Shown here: positions 16,210 through 25,438 of the stretch, in pieces
Numbering within the stretch: position 1 is the stretch's first letter
How the letters are laid out: every line of letters starts with the position of its first letter
DNA from: Saccharothrix saharensis
GTDB taxonomy: Bacteria > Actinomycetota > Actinomycetes > Mycobacteriales > Pseudonocardiaceae
Assembly: GCF_006716745.1 (NCBI RefSeq)
Contig: NZ_VFPP01000001.1
Coordinates: 6,707,386-6,771,385, forward strand
DNA: 64,000 nt
Direction of reading: 5' to 3'
Translations under genes and position numbers: made by a program
Notes under the pieces: generated by a model
The model's input: only the letters and a program-made list of their open reading frames with translations
Database searches by the model: none
Told to the model about the DNA's origin: nothing

Positions 16210-16773
16210 TTACCGCCGACGCCAGGTGGTGATCGTTCCGAGGGCCGCGAGCCACCGCACCGCGTCGTGCCCGTGCGCGGCGATGCCGGCGACCGCGCGG
16301 TAGGTCGTCTCCAGCGCCCACTGCGCGCGGTCGGCCCGGATGAGTCCGTGGTCGAGCGCGGTCAGCAGCTCGTCGGTGTCCAGCACGGTCACGCTGCGGC
16401 CGGTGCGCACCACCAGGTCCAGGTACAGGTCGACGGTCTTCCACACCGAGCCGCTGGAGCTGATCTCGACCACGTCCACGTACAGGTCGTAGTCGCGCTC
16501 GTGGCCCGGGTGCCACGACTGCCGGGTGACGCGCAGGCCGTGCGCGGGCAGCAGCCACGACTCGAAGTGCGACAGGTGCGGGTGGCCGGGCACCGGGCGG
16601 TACATGTAGAGGCCGGCCGCCGTCAGCCGGTACTCCTCGACCCCGCGCAGGTGGCCCTTGGGATCGGTGTTGCTCTTCGCGTCGAGGTCGAAGTACTCGA
16701 TCTTCGGCGGGTGGATGTGCATGCGGGTCCCGGCGGTGCTCGACGTCACAGCGCCGACCTTAGGCACCGACAT
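16210..16773 (-). CDS. DUF402 family protein, copy 2
   Basis: A 187-residue DUF402 protein. The core is YDLYVDVVEISSSGSVWKTVDLYLDLVVRTGRSVTVLDTDELLTAL, with acidic residues placed as in family members that act as nucleotide phosphatases or RNA-processing proteins. The N-terminus (HIHPPKIEYFDLDAKSNTDPKG) is also typical. It is a diverged paralogue of the gene at 15556, about 125 bp away in the same orientation. The start ATG 16773 has AAAGGAG upstream; inner starts at the GTG before TSSTAG or at MHIHPPK are possible. Divergent from the DUF5685 gene. Confidence 0.78.
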   Translation of the reverse strand: MSVPKVGAVTSSTAGTRMHIHPPKIEYFDLDAKSNTDPKGHLRGVEEYRLTAAGLYMYRPVPGHPHLSHFESWLLPAHGLRVTRQSWHPGHERDYDLYVDVVEISSSGSVWKTVDLYLDLVVRTGRSVTVLDTDELLTALDHGLIRADRAQWALETTYRAVAGIAAHGHDAVRWLAALGTITTWRRR

Positions 16774-16830
16774 CGGCGAGATGCTCCTTTCTGTCACCCA
16801 AAAGTAGGATGATCGCTTACTCTTCCCGCC

Positions 16831-18117
16831 ATGTTCGGCATCATCCGCCCCTGTCGCAACCGCCTGGGCCCCGAGCTGCGCGAGTCGTGGCTGGCGCACC
16901 TGTGCGGGCTGTGCCTGGCGTTGCGCGACGACCACGGCCACCTGGCCCGCGTGGTCACCAACTACGACGGCCTCGTCATCTCCGCGCTGGTCGAGGCGCA
17001 GGCGGGGCGGTCGCGGCGGTCCGCCGGGCCGTGCGCCCTGAGGGGCATGCAGTCGGCCGACGTCGCCGTGGGCGCGGGCGCGCGCCTGGCCGCGTCGGTG
17101 TCCCTGGTGCTGGCGTCGGCGAAGGTCGACGACCACGTGGTCGACGGTGACGGCGTGTTCGCGCGGGCCCCGATGCGCGGCGTGGGCAGGCAGGTGGCGC
17201 GGCGGTGGGCGGCGCAGGCGTCGGAGACGGGCGTCGACCTGGGGTTCGACACGGCGGTGCTGGTGGACGCCGTGCGGCGGCAGTCGGCGGTGGAGGCCTC
17301 CGCCGGGCTCGGCTCGTCCGTGCTGGCGGTGACCGAGCCGACCGAGACGGCGGCGGGCGAGGCCGTGGCGCAGACCGCGGTGCTGGCCGGCCGACCGGGC
17401 AACGCGGCCCCGTTGCGCGAGGTGGGACGGCTGTTCGGGCGGTTGGCGCACCTGGTGGACGCGGTGGGGGACCTGGCGGCCGACCGGGCGTCCGGGGCGT
17501 GGAACCCGCTGGTCGTCACCGGCACGACGCCGGCCGAGGCACGGCGGCTGTGCGAGGACGCCGCGCTGGGCATCGAGCTCGCGATGCGGGAGGTGGAGTT
17601 CGCCGACGACCGGCTCGTGCACGTCCTGCTGGTGCACGAGGTGCGGGAGTCGATCCGGCGGGCGTTCGGCGACCCCCACCCGCACGCTCACACACCTCAG
17701 CCACCACCCGGGTGGCAACCCGCGCCGGGCACGTACCCGCCCCCGGCCCAGCCCGGCCCGTACGGCCACCAGGGTCCGGCCTCCGGTGCCGTGCCCCCTC
17801 CCGGTCCCGTGCCGCCACCGTCGGCACCCGGTCACGGCGGTCCGCCCGGTCCGCCGACCGGCGGCGAGAAGGGCAAGCGGGGCGGCGAGCCGCTCCGCCC
17901 CGGCAGCGGCCTGTGGTGCTGGCCCAAGCTGAAGCAGCCGCCGGTGACCCGAGGCGCGTTCCTCGGCTGCCTGGCCGTGCTGTACCAGTGCGGCACCTGC
18001 CAGTACTGCTGCCGCGACCCGTACCCCGGCCCGTTCAGCGGCAAGCCGCGCGAGGCGTGGTGCAACTGCGACTGCGGTCCGGGCTGCGACTGCTGCGGGT
18101 GCGACTGCAACTGCTGA
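16831..18117 (+). CDS. DUF5685 family protein with cysteine-rich tail
   Basis: A 428-residue protein of three parts. Residues 1-280 are a helical DUF5685 domain beginning MFGIIRPCRNRLG and containing HLCGLCLALRDDHGH. Residues 280-350 are a Pro/Gly-rich linker (PPPGWQPAPGTYPPPAQPGP). The last ~75 residues form a conserved block (LWCWPKLKQPPVTRGAFLGC, then CGTCQYCC) and end in a run with 13 cysteines in the last 42 residues, often C-x-C or C-C. Such a tail could bind several metal ions, like a metallothionein, or be a prenylation or maturation site; this is inference. No membrane segment is evident. Function unknown; the family is common in filamentous actinomycetes. Confidence 0.85.
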   Translation: MFGIIRPCRNRLGPELRESWLAHLCGLCLALRDDHGHLARVVTNYDGLVISALVEAQAGRSRRSAGPCALRGMQSADVAVGAGARLAASVSLVLASAKVDDHVVDGDGVFARAPMRGVGRQVARRWAAQASETGVDLGFDTAVLVDAVRRQSAVEASAGLGSSVLAVTEPTETAAGEAVAQTAVLAGRPGNAAPLREVGRLFGRLAHLVDAVGDLAADRASGAWNPLVVTGTTPAEARRLCEDAALGIELAMREVEFADDRLVHVLLVHEVRESIRRAFGDPHPHAHTPQPPPGWQPAPGTYPPPAQPGPYGHQGPASGAVPPPGPVPPPSAPGHGGPPGPPTGGEKGKRGGEPLRPGSGLWCWPKLKQPPVTRGAFLGCLAVLYQCGTCQYCCRDPYPGPFSGKPREAWCNCDCGPGCDCCGCDCNC

Positions 18118-18176
18118 CAAGGCCCTGACCTGGGCCGGGTCGGAAATTGTCGTACCACCGGCGTACCGTCGTACCC

Positions 18177-20336
18177 GTGGCATTCCCAACCGAGATCCCG
18201 GTCAAGGCGCACTCGTCGCATCGTCCCGTCGGTGACATCCCCCGCACCGACGGGAAGTTCCGCGTGGTCAGCGACTACCAGCCGGCGGGCGACCAGCCCG
18301 CGGCGATCGCGGAGCTCGAACGGCGCGTCCGCGCCGGGGAGAAGGACGTCGTGCTGCTCGGCGCGACCGGCACGGGCAAGTCGGCCACCACGGCGTGGCT
18401 GGTGGAGAAGGTGCAGCGGCCCACGCTGGTGATGGCGCCGAACAAGACGCTGGCCGCGCAGCTCGCGAACGAGCTGAAGGGGTTCTTCCCGGACAACGCG
18501 GTGGAGTACTTCGTCAGCTACTACGACTACTACCAGCCCGAGGCGTACATCCCGCAGACCGACACCTACATCGAGAAGGACTCCTCGATCAACGAGGACG
18601 TCGAGCGGCTGCGCCACTCCGCCACGATGAGCCTGCTCACCCGGCGCGACGTGATCGTGGTCGCGTCCGTGTCCTGCATCTACGGCCTCGGCACGCCGCA
18701 GTCGTACCTGGACCGGTCGATCAAGCTGGAGGTGGGTGTCGAGGTCGAGCGCGACCTGCTGCTGCGCGCGTTGGTCGACATCCAGTACACGCGCAACGAC
18801 ATCGCGTTCAACCGCGGCACGTTCCGCGTGCGCGGCGACACGGTGGAGATCATCCCGGCGTACGAGGAGCTGGCGCTGCGGGTCGAGTTCTTCGGCGACG
18901 AGATCGACAAGCTCTACTACCTGCACCCCCTGACCGGTGACGTGGTCAAGGAGGTGGACGAGCTGCGCATCTTCCCGGCCACCCACTACGTGGCGGGTCC
19001 GGAGCGCATGGAGAAGGCGATCCGCAACATCGAGCTTGAGCTGGCCGAGCGGTTGGCCACGCTCGAGCGGCAGGGCAAGCTCCTGGAGGCGCAGCGGCTG
19101 CGCATGCGCACGTCGTACGACATCGAGATGATGCGCCAGGTCGGCTTCTGCAACGGCATCGAGAACTACTCGCGCCACATCGACGACCGCGGCCCCGGCA
19201 CCGCGCCCGCGACCCTGATCGACTACTTCCCGGACGACTTCCTGCTCGTGGTCGACGAGTCGCACGTGACCGTGCCGCAGATCGGCGGCATGTACGAGGG
19301 CGACGCGTCGCGCAAGCGCAACCTGGTCGACCACGGCTTCCGCCTGCCCAGCGCCCTGGACAACCGGCCGCTGACGTGGGAGGAGTTCGCCGACCGGATC
19401 GGGCAGACGGTCTACCTGTCGGCCACGCCCGGCCCGTACGAGATGGGCCAGACCGGCGGCGAGTTCGTCGAGCAGGTCATCCGCCCGACCGGCCTGGTCG
19501 ACCCGGAGGTCGTGGTCAAGCCCACCGAGGGCCAGATCGACGACCTGGTGCACGAGATCCGGGCGCGGGCCGAGCGCGACGAGCGGGTCCTGGTCACCAC
19601 GCTGACCAAGAAGATGGCCGAGGACCTCACGGACTACCTGCTGGAGCTGGGCATCCGGGTGCGCTACCTGCACTCGGAGGTCGACACCCTGCGCCGCGTC
19701 GAACTCCTGCGCCAGCTGCGCCTCGGCGAGTACGACGTCCTGATCGGCATCAACCTGCTCCGCGAGGGCCTGGACCTCCCGGAGGTCTCGCTGGTCGCGA
19801 TCCTGGACGCGGACAAGGAGGGCTTCCTCCGCTCGGGCACCAGCCTGATCCAGACGATCGGCCGCGCGGCCCGCAACGTGTCCGGCGAGGTCCACATGTA
19901 CGCGGACCGGATCACCGACTCGATGCGGCACGCGATCGACGAGACCAACCGCCGCCGCGCCAAGCAGATCGCCTACAACGAGGAACGCGGCCTGGACCCC
20001 CAGCCGCTGCGCAAGAAGATCACCGACATCCTCGAGCAGGTCTACGCCGAGGCGGAGGACGCCATCGCCCCCGGCGGCTCGGGCCGCAACACGTCCCGGG
20101 GCAAGAAGCCGACCGGCGACCCGGGCGCCTCGGGCCGCGCCAGCTCGGGCGTCCTGGCCGACCGCGACACCACCACGATGGCCCGCTCGGAACTGGCCGA
20201 CCTGGTCCAGCAACTGACCGACCAGATGATGAACGCCGCCCGGGAGTTGCAGTTCGAACTGGCCGCCCGCCTGCGCGACGAGATCCAGGACCTGAAGAAG
20301 GAGCTGCGCGGCATGGACGCCGCCGGCGTCAAGTGA
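18177..20336 (+). CDS. uvrB: Excinuclease ABC subunit B
   Basis: A 719-residue UvrB, the damage-verifying helicase of nucleotide excision repair that works with UvrA and UvrC. Walker A is [13 protein letters not shown], the damage-probing beta-hairpin is [18 protein letters not shown], and helicase motifs include [32 protein letters not shown] and GRAARN. The C-terminal UVR motif that contacts UvrC is [24 protein letters not shown] 18177 matches the start of mycobacterial UvrB ([14 protein letters not shown]); TTG 18147 is an extension. No LexA box is seen upstream. A 12-bp-stem terminator follows at 20343. Confidence 0.98.
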   Translation: MAFPTEIPVKAHSSHRPVGDIPRTDGKFRVVSDYQPAGDQPAAIAELERRVRAGEKDVVLLGATGTGKSATTAWLVEKVQRPTLVMAPNKTLAAQLANELKGFFPDNAVEYFVSYYDYYQPEAYIPQTDTYIEKDSSINEDVERLRHSATMSLLTRRDVIVVASVSCIYGLGTPQSYLDRSIKLEVGVEVERDLLLRALVDIQYTRNDIAFNRGTFRVRGDTVEIIPAYEELALRVEFFGDEIDKLYYLHPLTGDVVKEVDELRIFPATHYVAGPERMEKAIRNIELELAERLATLERQGKLLEAQRLRMRTSYDIEMMRQVGFCNGIENYSRHIDDRGPGTAPATLIDYFPDDFLLVVDESHVTVPQIGGMYEGDASRKRNLVDHGFRLPSALDNRPLTWEEFADRIGQTVYLSATPGPYEMGQTGGEFVEQVIRPTGLVDPEVVVKPTEGQIDDLVHEIRARAERDERVLVTTLTKKMAEDLTDYLLELGIRVRYLHSEVDTLRRVELLRQLRLGEYDVLIGINLLREGLDLPEVSLVAILDADKEGFLRSGTSLIQTIGRAARNVSGEVHMYADRITDSMRHAIDETNRRRAKQIAYNEERGLDPQPLRKKITDILEQVYAEAEDAIAPGGSGRNTSRGKKPTGDPGASGRASSGVLADRDTTTMARSELADLVQQLTDQMMNAARELQFELAARLRDEIQDLKKELRGMDAAGVK

Positions 20337-20342
20337 CCGGCC

Positions 20343-20386
20343 GCGGCGGTCCCGACCTCGTCGTCGACGAACCCCGGGACCGCCGC
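20343..20386 (+). terminator. uvrB terminator hairpin
   Basis: GCGGCGGTCCCG (20343-20354) pairs perfectly with CGGGACCGCCGC (20375-20386), starting six bases after the uvrB stop. No U-tract. Confidence 0.7.
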
Positions 20387-20444
20387 CGCACGCCCGGTGA
20401 GCCGGGTGCTCGTCAACGCCGTCGGCCCGTGCCGGGTACTTGCA

Positions 20445-20492
20445 TCGGTCGGTGTCAGCGTCGGTCGGTGTCAGCGTCGGGTGGCGTCAGCC
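20445..20492. repeat. Three 16-bp tandem repeats
   Basis: TCGGTCGGTGTCAGCG occurs twice in exact tandem (20445-20460, 20461-20476), followed by a third, imperfect copy (20477-20492). The third copy covers the stop codon of the convergent gene at 20487. Probably slippage; no regulatory role is evident. Confidence 0.8.
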
Positions 20493-20882
20493 GTCGGTGG
20501 TGAGGGCCGCTCGCACCTTGCCCACGACGGCACCTTCCGCCGTGCCCACGTTCCCGTCCGCCGCCGCGACCTCCTCGCACACCGCCAGCACCGCCGATGG
20601 GAACGCCTCGGCCTCCGCCGGGGCCTTCGCGGCCAGGATCCGCACCGATCGCCGCAGTGCGTCGAGCACCCCGGCCTCCACGTCGGCGGTGGAACCGGCG
20701 GGCAGTTCGGGCCGGGCCGCGCCCAACACCTGCCGCAACCCGGGCGAGAACGTCGCCATGGCGCGGATGCCCGCGTGGCTCTCCTCGTCCAACGAACCGG
20801 GCTCCGCGGTGGACACCAGCACCATCGCGCCGAAGACGGCCGTGCGCAGCGTCCGACCTTCGTCCTCCGTGTACACACTCAC
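20487..20882 (-). CDS. Small TerB-like helical protein, function unknown
   Basis: A 131-residue, Ala-rich helical protein. The C-terminal segment AVCEEVAAADGNVGTAEGAVVGKVRAAL has the A-A-A-D-G-x-V pattern of TerB/DjlA-type domains, which bind metal through acidic residues, and the N-terminal half (GRTLRTAVFGAMVLVSTAEPGSLDEES) fits a first repeat of such a fold. The match is by pattern only. It is divergent from the MmcQ/YjbR gene with a 37-bp shared promoter region. Start GTG 20882. Confidence 0.6.
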   Translation of the reverse strand: MSVYTEDEGRTLRTAVFGAMVLVSTAEPGSLDEESHAGIRAMATFSPGLRQVLGAARPELPAGSTADVEAGVLDALRRSVRILAAKAPAEAEAFPSAVLAVCEEVAAADGNVGTAEGAVVGKVRAALTTDG

Positions 20883-20919
20883 CTGATCACCTTAGAGGCC
20901 GGCCGGTTAGCGTGAGGGC

Positions 20920-21288
20920 ATGACGGCGAACGCCATGACGGTGGACGACGTGATCGCCCACTGCCTCGCCAAGCCCGGCGCCGAGGAGACCTACCCGTTC
21001 GGCGACGCCGAGTTGTGCTGCAAGGTCGGCGGCAGGATCTTCGCGTTCATCGGCCTGGACGGCGGCACGGTCGGCGTCAAGTCCGGCGCCACCGCCGAAG
21101 AGGCGGGCCAGTGGCGGGAGCGGTACCCCGACGACATCGCCGTCAGCGCCTACATCGGCCGCTACGGGTGGAACCGGGTCCGGCTCGACGGCGCGGTCCC
21201 GGCCGACGAGGTGCGCGAGCTGCTCGACCTGTCCTACGACCTGATCGCAGCCAAGCTGCCGAAGTCGAAGCGACCCACGCCGTCCTAG
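20920..21288 (+). CDS. MmcQ/YjbR family protein
   Basis: A 122-residue protein of the MmcQ/YjbR family, a CyaY-like fold described as DNA-binding in some members. The typical features are all present: PGAEETYPFGDAELCCKVGGRIFAFI near the start, VGVKSGATAEEA in the middle, the YIGRYGWNRVRLDG segment and a C-terminal helix DLSYDLIAAKLPKS. A TAGCGT hexamer (20908-20913) lies six bases before the ATG and no ribosome binding site is seen, so the message may be leaderless. Confidence 0.88.
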   Translation: MTANAMTVDDVIAHCLAKPGAEETYPFGDAELCCKVGGRIFAFIGLDGGTVGVKSGATAEEAGQWRERYPDDIAVSAYIGRYGWNRVRLDGAVPADEVRELLDLSYDLIAAKLPKSKRPTPS

Positions 21289-21312
21289 CGGGACGACCGC
21301 CGGGCGGAACGG

Positions 21313-21348
21313 GAACGGCGCACCCGGAGCGTCCCGGGTGCGCCGTTC
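21313..21348. terminator. Bidirectional terminator
   Basis: GAACGGCGCACCCGG (21313-21327) pairs perfectly with CCGGGTGCGCCGTTC (21334-21348) around a six-base loop. It lies between the convergent MmcQ gene and the ABC permease gene and can serve both. Confidence 0.85.
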
Positions 21349-21362
21349 GGCAGGGCACGACG

Positions 21363-22289
21363 TCAGCTGGTGATGTCCTTGCGCGCGAACTTCCGCGCCG
21401 CCAGCAGCGTGAAGAACGCCCCGTACGCCAGCGCCGAGAACGTCCCCTTCGCCATCTGCGACCAGTCGACGTCGGACGACAGCAGGTCGGCCCACGCCAG
21501 CGCGTAGTGCGACGGCAGGTAGTCCCGCAACCCTTCCAGCGCGGTGATCTGGTCGAGGATCTGCGACACGATCGACGCCAGCACCGCGCCGCCCACCGCG
21601 CCCAGCGGCGCGTCCGTGGACACCGACAGGTACAGCGCCAGCCCGGCCACCCAGAACAGGTGGATGGAGATGTAGACGACGGCCAGCGCCACGCCGTACA
21701 CCCCGGCGCCGAACGAGGCCGCCTCACCGGTCGGCGACACCGCCTCCCCGGCCCCGTACCAGACCACGCCGACGACCAGCGCCACCGCCGGCAGCAGCGC
21801 CAGGGCGAACACCGACATCAGCCCGGACGCCACGGCCTTGCGCCGCAGCAGCCGGTGCCGGGGGATCGGCGCGGCCAGCAGGTACTTCAACGACGACCAC
21901 GACGCCTCGCTCGCGATCGTGTCGCCGAAGAACAGCGCCACGATCATGGGCAGCAGGAAGCTGCCGCTGACGAACAGCGTCAGGATCACGAAGTTCACGC
22001 CGCTGGCCGTGGCCAGGTCGACGAACCCGCCGGCCCGCCGGTTCGGCGACGCCTGCCCCAGCTCGAACGCCACCACCAGGATGAACGGCAGCAGCACCAG
22101 GAAACCCAGCACCAACTGCGTCCGCCTGCGGCGCAACTGCCGCACCAGCTCCACCCGCACCGGCAGCGTCCGCGACGCCCGGTACCCGACCTTGGACCCG
22201 TCGGGCGCGACCGACGAGTGCTCGGCCCGCGCCGCGTCCGTCAGGTCCGAGATCGCCGCCGGGTCGGTGTGCACACCGTTCTCGCTCAT
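21363..22289 (-). CDS. ABC-2 type transporter permease
   Basis: A 308-residue ABC-2 permease with six likely membrane helices: QLVLGFLVLLPFILVVAFEL, NFVILTLFVSGSFLLPMIVALF, ASGLMSVFALALLPAVALVVGVVW, YGVALAVVYISIHLFWVAGLALYL and two more to the C-terminus. The cytoplasmic N-terminal 50 residues are polar. The start ATG 22289 overlaps the TGA of the hydrolase-ABC fusion gene (ATGA), so it is translationally coupled to it and is the membrane partner of that ATPase domain. The cargo is unknown. Confidence 0.88.
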   Translation of the reverse strand: MSENGVHTDPAAISDLTDAARAEHSSVAPDGSKVGYRASRTLPVRVELVRQLRRRRTQLVLGFLVLLPFILVVAFELGQASPNRRAGGFVDLATASGVNFVILTLFVSGSFLLPMIVALFFGDTIASEASWSSLKYLLAAPIPRHRLLRRKAVASGLMSVFALALLPAVALVVGVVWYGAGEAVSPTGEAASFGAGVYGVALAVVYISIHLFWVAGLALYLSVSTDAPLGAVGGAVLASIVSQILDQITALEGLRDYLPSHYALAWADLLSSDVDWSQMAKGTFSALAYGAFFTLLAARKFARKDITS

Positions 22290-25156
22290 TCGCCCACCAA
22301 CTCCAGGAACGCGTCTTCCAACCGGCGGCGCGGACCGGCCTGGTCCACCGCCACGCCCGCGGCCACGAGTGCTTGCAGCGCCGACGCGCGCGGTGTGCCG
22401 TTGAGGCTCGCGTGGACCTGTTCGCCGTCCACGTGCACGTCGTGCACGCCCGCCAGGCTCCGCAGCACGGCGGCCGCCTCGTCCGGCCGGTCGACCCGGA
22501 AGCTCGCCTCGCCGCCACCGGTCGCGATCTCGTCGACCGGACCGGCCGCGACCAGCGACCCCTTGTGCATCACGACCACGTGGGTGCACGTCTGCTCGAC
22601 CTCGGCGAGCAGGTGGGACGACACCAGCACGGTGCGCCCGGCGGCCGCGTAGCGGCGCAGCACCTCGCGCATCTGGTGGATCTGCGGCGGGTCGAGCCCG
22701 TTGGTCGGCTCGTCGAGCACCAGCAGGTCCGGCAGGCCGAGCATGGCCTGCGCGATGGCCAGCCGCTGCCGCATGCCCTGGCTGTAGGTCCGCACGCGCC
22801 GGTTCACCGCGTTGCCCAGGCCCGCGATCTCCAAGGCCTCCTCGACGTGCGCCTGCTCCAGGGGGCGGCCGGTGGCCGCCCAGTACAGCCGCAGGTTCTC
22901 CGCGCCGGACAGGTGCGGCAGGAACCCGGAGCCCTCCACGAACGACCCGATCCGCGACAGCACCGGCGCGCCGGGCGTCACCCGGTGGCCGAACACCCTG
23001 ATGCCGCCCTCGGTGGGCCGGATCAGGCCCATCAGCATCCGCAGCGTCGTGGTCTTGCCCGCGCCGTTCGGCCCGAGCAGGCCCAGCACCTGGCCGTGCT
23101 CCACCCGGAACGACAGGTCCTTCACCGCGACGAACCCGCCGGGGTAGGACTTGCTCAGGTTCTCGATCACCAGCGGCACCGATTCGAGCGACGGCTCGAC
23201 GTCGGCGGTCAGCCGGCGGCGGAACCAGGCGACCACGCCCGCGATGACGCACGCGATCAGCACGACCGCGATGCCCCACAGCGCGCCGACCGGCACCTCG
23301 CTGGTCGCGTTCACGCCCGGCACCACCGGCACCGACAGCGCGGGCGACGCCAGCGAGATCCGGTACGCGGCGGGCTCCGGGGCGTTGGCGTAGGCCATGT
23401 CGGTGGTCGACACGACCAGTTGCAGCCGGTGGTCGGTCTCCACCGGGCGCACCGCGCCGGGCAGCGTGACGGTCACCTCGACCGGCGTGCCGTCGGCGGG
23501 CAGGTCGGTCACCCGCACCGGCGCGACCGCCGAGCCGGGCAGCGTCCGCACGCCGCTCGCGTCCGCGTCGTACAGCTTGACGAACAGCACCGCGCCGTCG
23601 GCGGGCACCGGCTGGCCGGGCACCGCGGCCACCCGCAGCCGCACCGTGGACGCGCCGGCCAGCAGCGTCTGCGCGGTCTGCGGCTCGCTCTGGAACACCG
23701 CGGCCTGGCCGGGCAGGTCGATCGACAGCCGCGACGACAGCGAGCTGGACCGCGACACCACCGACCCGAGGCCGGGCAGGCTGGACACCGCCGCCGGGTT
23801 GCCGCCCGCCGGGTTCACCACCACCTGCTCGCGGCCGGTCAGCGGCACGTCGCGGCGCTGCGTCGCGGCCGAGTCGCCCAGGCCCGGGTAGCCCGGCGCG
23901 ACGACGTTGCGCAGCGAGGGCGCGCCGCTGCTGCGGAACGCGCCGACCACGGTGTACTCGAAACCGGTGCCGGGGTCGGTGCCCTCGCCGTCGAGGTGGA
24001 ACGCCATCCAGTCGGCGATCTGACCGCGCAGCTCGGGGCCGGGCGAGCCGCCGTCGTGGCCGCCCGCGTACCAGACGACCTTGACCTTCGCGCCGTTGGC
24101 GGCGATCTGGCGGGCGTTGGCGTCGGCCTGGTCGAGGCCGAACAGGGTGTCCTGCTCGCCCTGGACCAGCAGCGTCGGCTGGGTGATCTTGTTCGTGACC
24201 GAGGACGGCGACGCGCGGCGCAGCACCTCCAGGGTCTGCGGCCCGGCCTTGCCGGTGGTCGCGACCTCGGTGTACGCGGCGCACACGTCGGCCTGGAAGC
24301 GGCCGCACGCGCCGTTCAGCGGTCCGGCGGGGCGGTCGTCGCCTGCCTGCTGCGGCGGCGCGGCGACCGCGGCCGCCGCGTTGTCCAGGCCCTGGCTGTC
24401 GTCGTCCTGGCCGGGCTCGCTCGCCTCCTGACCGGGGTTGGTCGCGTCCGCGCCGGACAGGCCGGCGGAGAAGAAGATGCCCGCCCACGACCGCTTGAAC
24501 ACGCCGTCGTCGGCGAACGCGCCCGCCGCCGGGGTGCCGTCCGCCACGTCCTCGGCTCGCGCCGAGTTCGGCAGCAGCGCCTGGGCCAGGTCGTTGTAGG
24601 TGATGACGGGGGCGATGGTGTCGACGCGGGGGTCGACGCCGGCCAGCGACAGCGCCAGCGCGCCGCCGTAGGAGCCGCCGGTCACGCCCACCTTCGGGTC
24701 GCCGCCACCGTCGGTGACCACCTCTTCCCGGGTGGCCAGCCAGTCGAGCAGCTTCTGGGCGTCGCGGACCTCGTGGTCCAGGGAGTTCAGCGCGATCTGG
24801 CCGGTGCTGCGGCCGAAGCCGCGCGCCGAGTAGGCCAGCACGACGAACCCCCGCTGGGCCAGTTCGGTGGCCTGGGAGGCGACGCTCGCCTTGCTGCCGC
24901 CGAAGCCGTGCGGGAGCAGGATGGCGGGTGCGGGTGTGCGTTCGGGCAGGTACAGGGTGGTGTCGATCTGCACGGTGCGGTCGCTGTCCGGGCTTTCCGG
25001 CACGTCGATCACCGCGTCGCGGGTGCTCACCGGGACGGGGTCGTCCCCCTGGCGCGTGAAGACCACGATGGCGCCCACCAGGGCGACCAGCACGACGAGC
25101 GCGGGGAGCGACCACCTGCCGCGGAGGCGGTTGAGGGAGGCCACGGAGTTGACCAT
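22286..25156 (-). CDS. Fusion of an extracytoplasmic S15-type hydrolase with an ABC transporter ATPase
   Basis: A 956-residue protein with an unusual order of parts. Residues ~17-34 form a membrane helix. Next comes an alpha/beta hydrolase of the CocE/NonD-X-Pro peptidase (S15) type: AILLPHGFGGSKASVASQAT, nucleophile GGSYGG (Ser162), QGEQDTLF with the acid and WYAGGHDGG with the His. A C-terminal jelly-roll-like domain follows to about residue 610 (as in S15 enzymes), then a second helix (ALWGIAVVLIACVIAGVVAWF). The last ~290 residues are a complete ABC ATPase: GLLGPNGAGKTTTLRML, TYSQGMRQRLAIAQAM, DLLVLDEPTNGLDP. The hydrolase faces outside and the ATPase inside. The permease is the next gene. 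Confidence 0.9.
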   Translation of the reverse strand: MVNSVASLNRLRGRWSLPALVVLVALVGAIVVFTRQGDDPVPVSTRDAVIDVPESPDSDRTVQIDTTLYLPERTPAPAILLPHGFGGSKASVASQATELAQRGFVVLAYSARGFGRSTGQIALNSLDHEVRDAQKLLDWLATREEVVTDGGGDPKVGVTGGSYGGALALSLAGVDPRVDTIAPVITYNDLAQALLPNSARAEDVADGTPAAGAFADDGVFKRSWAGIFFSAGLSGADATNPGQEASEPGQDDDSQGLDNAAAAVAAPPQQAGDDRPAGPLNGACGRFQADVCAAYTEVATTGKAGPQTLEVLRRASPSSVTNKITQPTLLVQGEQDTLFGLDQADANARQIAANGAKVKVVWYAGGHDGGSPGPELRGQIADWMAFHLDGEGTDPGTGFEYTVVGAFRSSGAPSLRNVVAPGYPGLGDSAATQRRDVPLTGREQVVVNPAGGNPAAVSSLPGLGSVVSRSSSLSSRLSIDLPGQAAVFQSEPQTAQTLLAGASTVRLRVAAVPGQPVPADGAVLFVKLYDADASGVRTLPGSAVAPVRVTDLPADGTPVEVTVTLPGAVRPVETDHRLQLVVSTTDMAYANAPEPAAYRISLASPALSVPVVPGVNATSEVPVGALWGIAVVLIACVIAGVVAWFRRRLTADVEPSLESVPLVIENLSKSYPGGFVAVKDLSFRVEHGQVLGLLGPNGAGKTTTLRMLMGLIRPTEGGIRVFGHRVTPGAPVLSRIGSFVEGSGFLPHLSGAENLRLYWAATGRPLEQAHVEEALEIAGLGNAVNRRVRTYSQGMRQRLAIAQAMLGLPDLLVLDEPTNGLDPPQIHQMREVLRRYAAAGRTVLVSSHLLAEVEQTCTHVVVMHKGSLVAAGPVDEIATGGGEASFRVDRPDEAAAVLRSLAGVHDVHVDGEQVHASLNGTPRASALQALVAAGVAVDQAGPRRRLEDAFLELVGE

Positions 25157-25295
25157 AGGCGGGATTAGCTGAGAACGGGCTGTCGGCCGTGCGTCACGCT
25201 CTCAGCGGAACCCGCTGGTTCCGGCGGCCCGGTCGGGTGCCCCTGATCACCTCCGCTGGCGCGGGACCGCGTTCATGCGTGAGACTGTGTAGGCG

Positions 25296-25438
25296 TGGAG
25301 GGGAGTACTCCCTAGCGGCGGTGTCGTCAGCACGGAACCTGGCGTGAGGTTCCCGGTGCCGCCGGTCGGTCGTTCAGGACCGGCGGAGGAGACCTCCGGT
25401 CATTGGCGTGCGCGCGCGATGCACCGGAGGTTCGTTCA
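25296..25438 (+). ncRNA. yybP-ykoY (Mn2+) riboswitch-like leader of terC
   Basis: The 5' leader of the TerC gene starts with GGAGGGGAGTACTCCC and continues with GTCGTCAGCACGGAACC, which I recognise as conserved parts of the yybP-ykoY riboswitch known to sense Mn2+ and to precede TerC/Alx/MntP genes. GGAACCT and AGGTTCC (25334-25340, 25347-25353) form a stem. Downstream, CCGCCGGTC pairs with GACCGGCGG (25359-25386). The ribosome binding region ACCGGAGGT (25423-25431) is perfectly complementary to ACCTCCGGT (25392-25400), which can alternatively pair with CGGAGG at 25384-25389. This is a credible switch over translation. Confidence 0.75.

Noticed and set aside
20445-20492. 16-bp tandem repeats as a CRISPR array
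   Set aside because: Only three head-to-tail copies without spacers.
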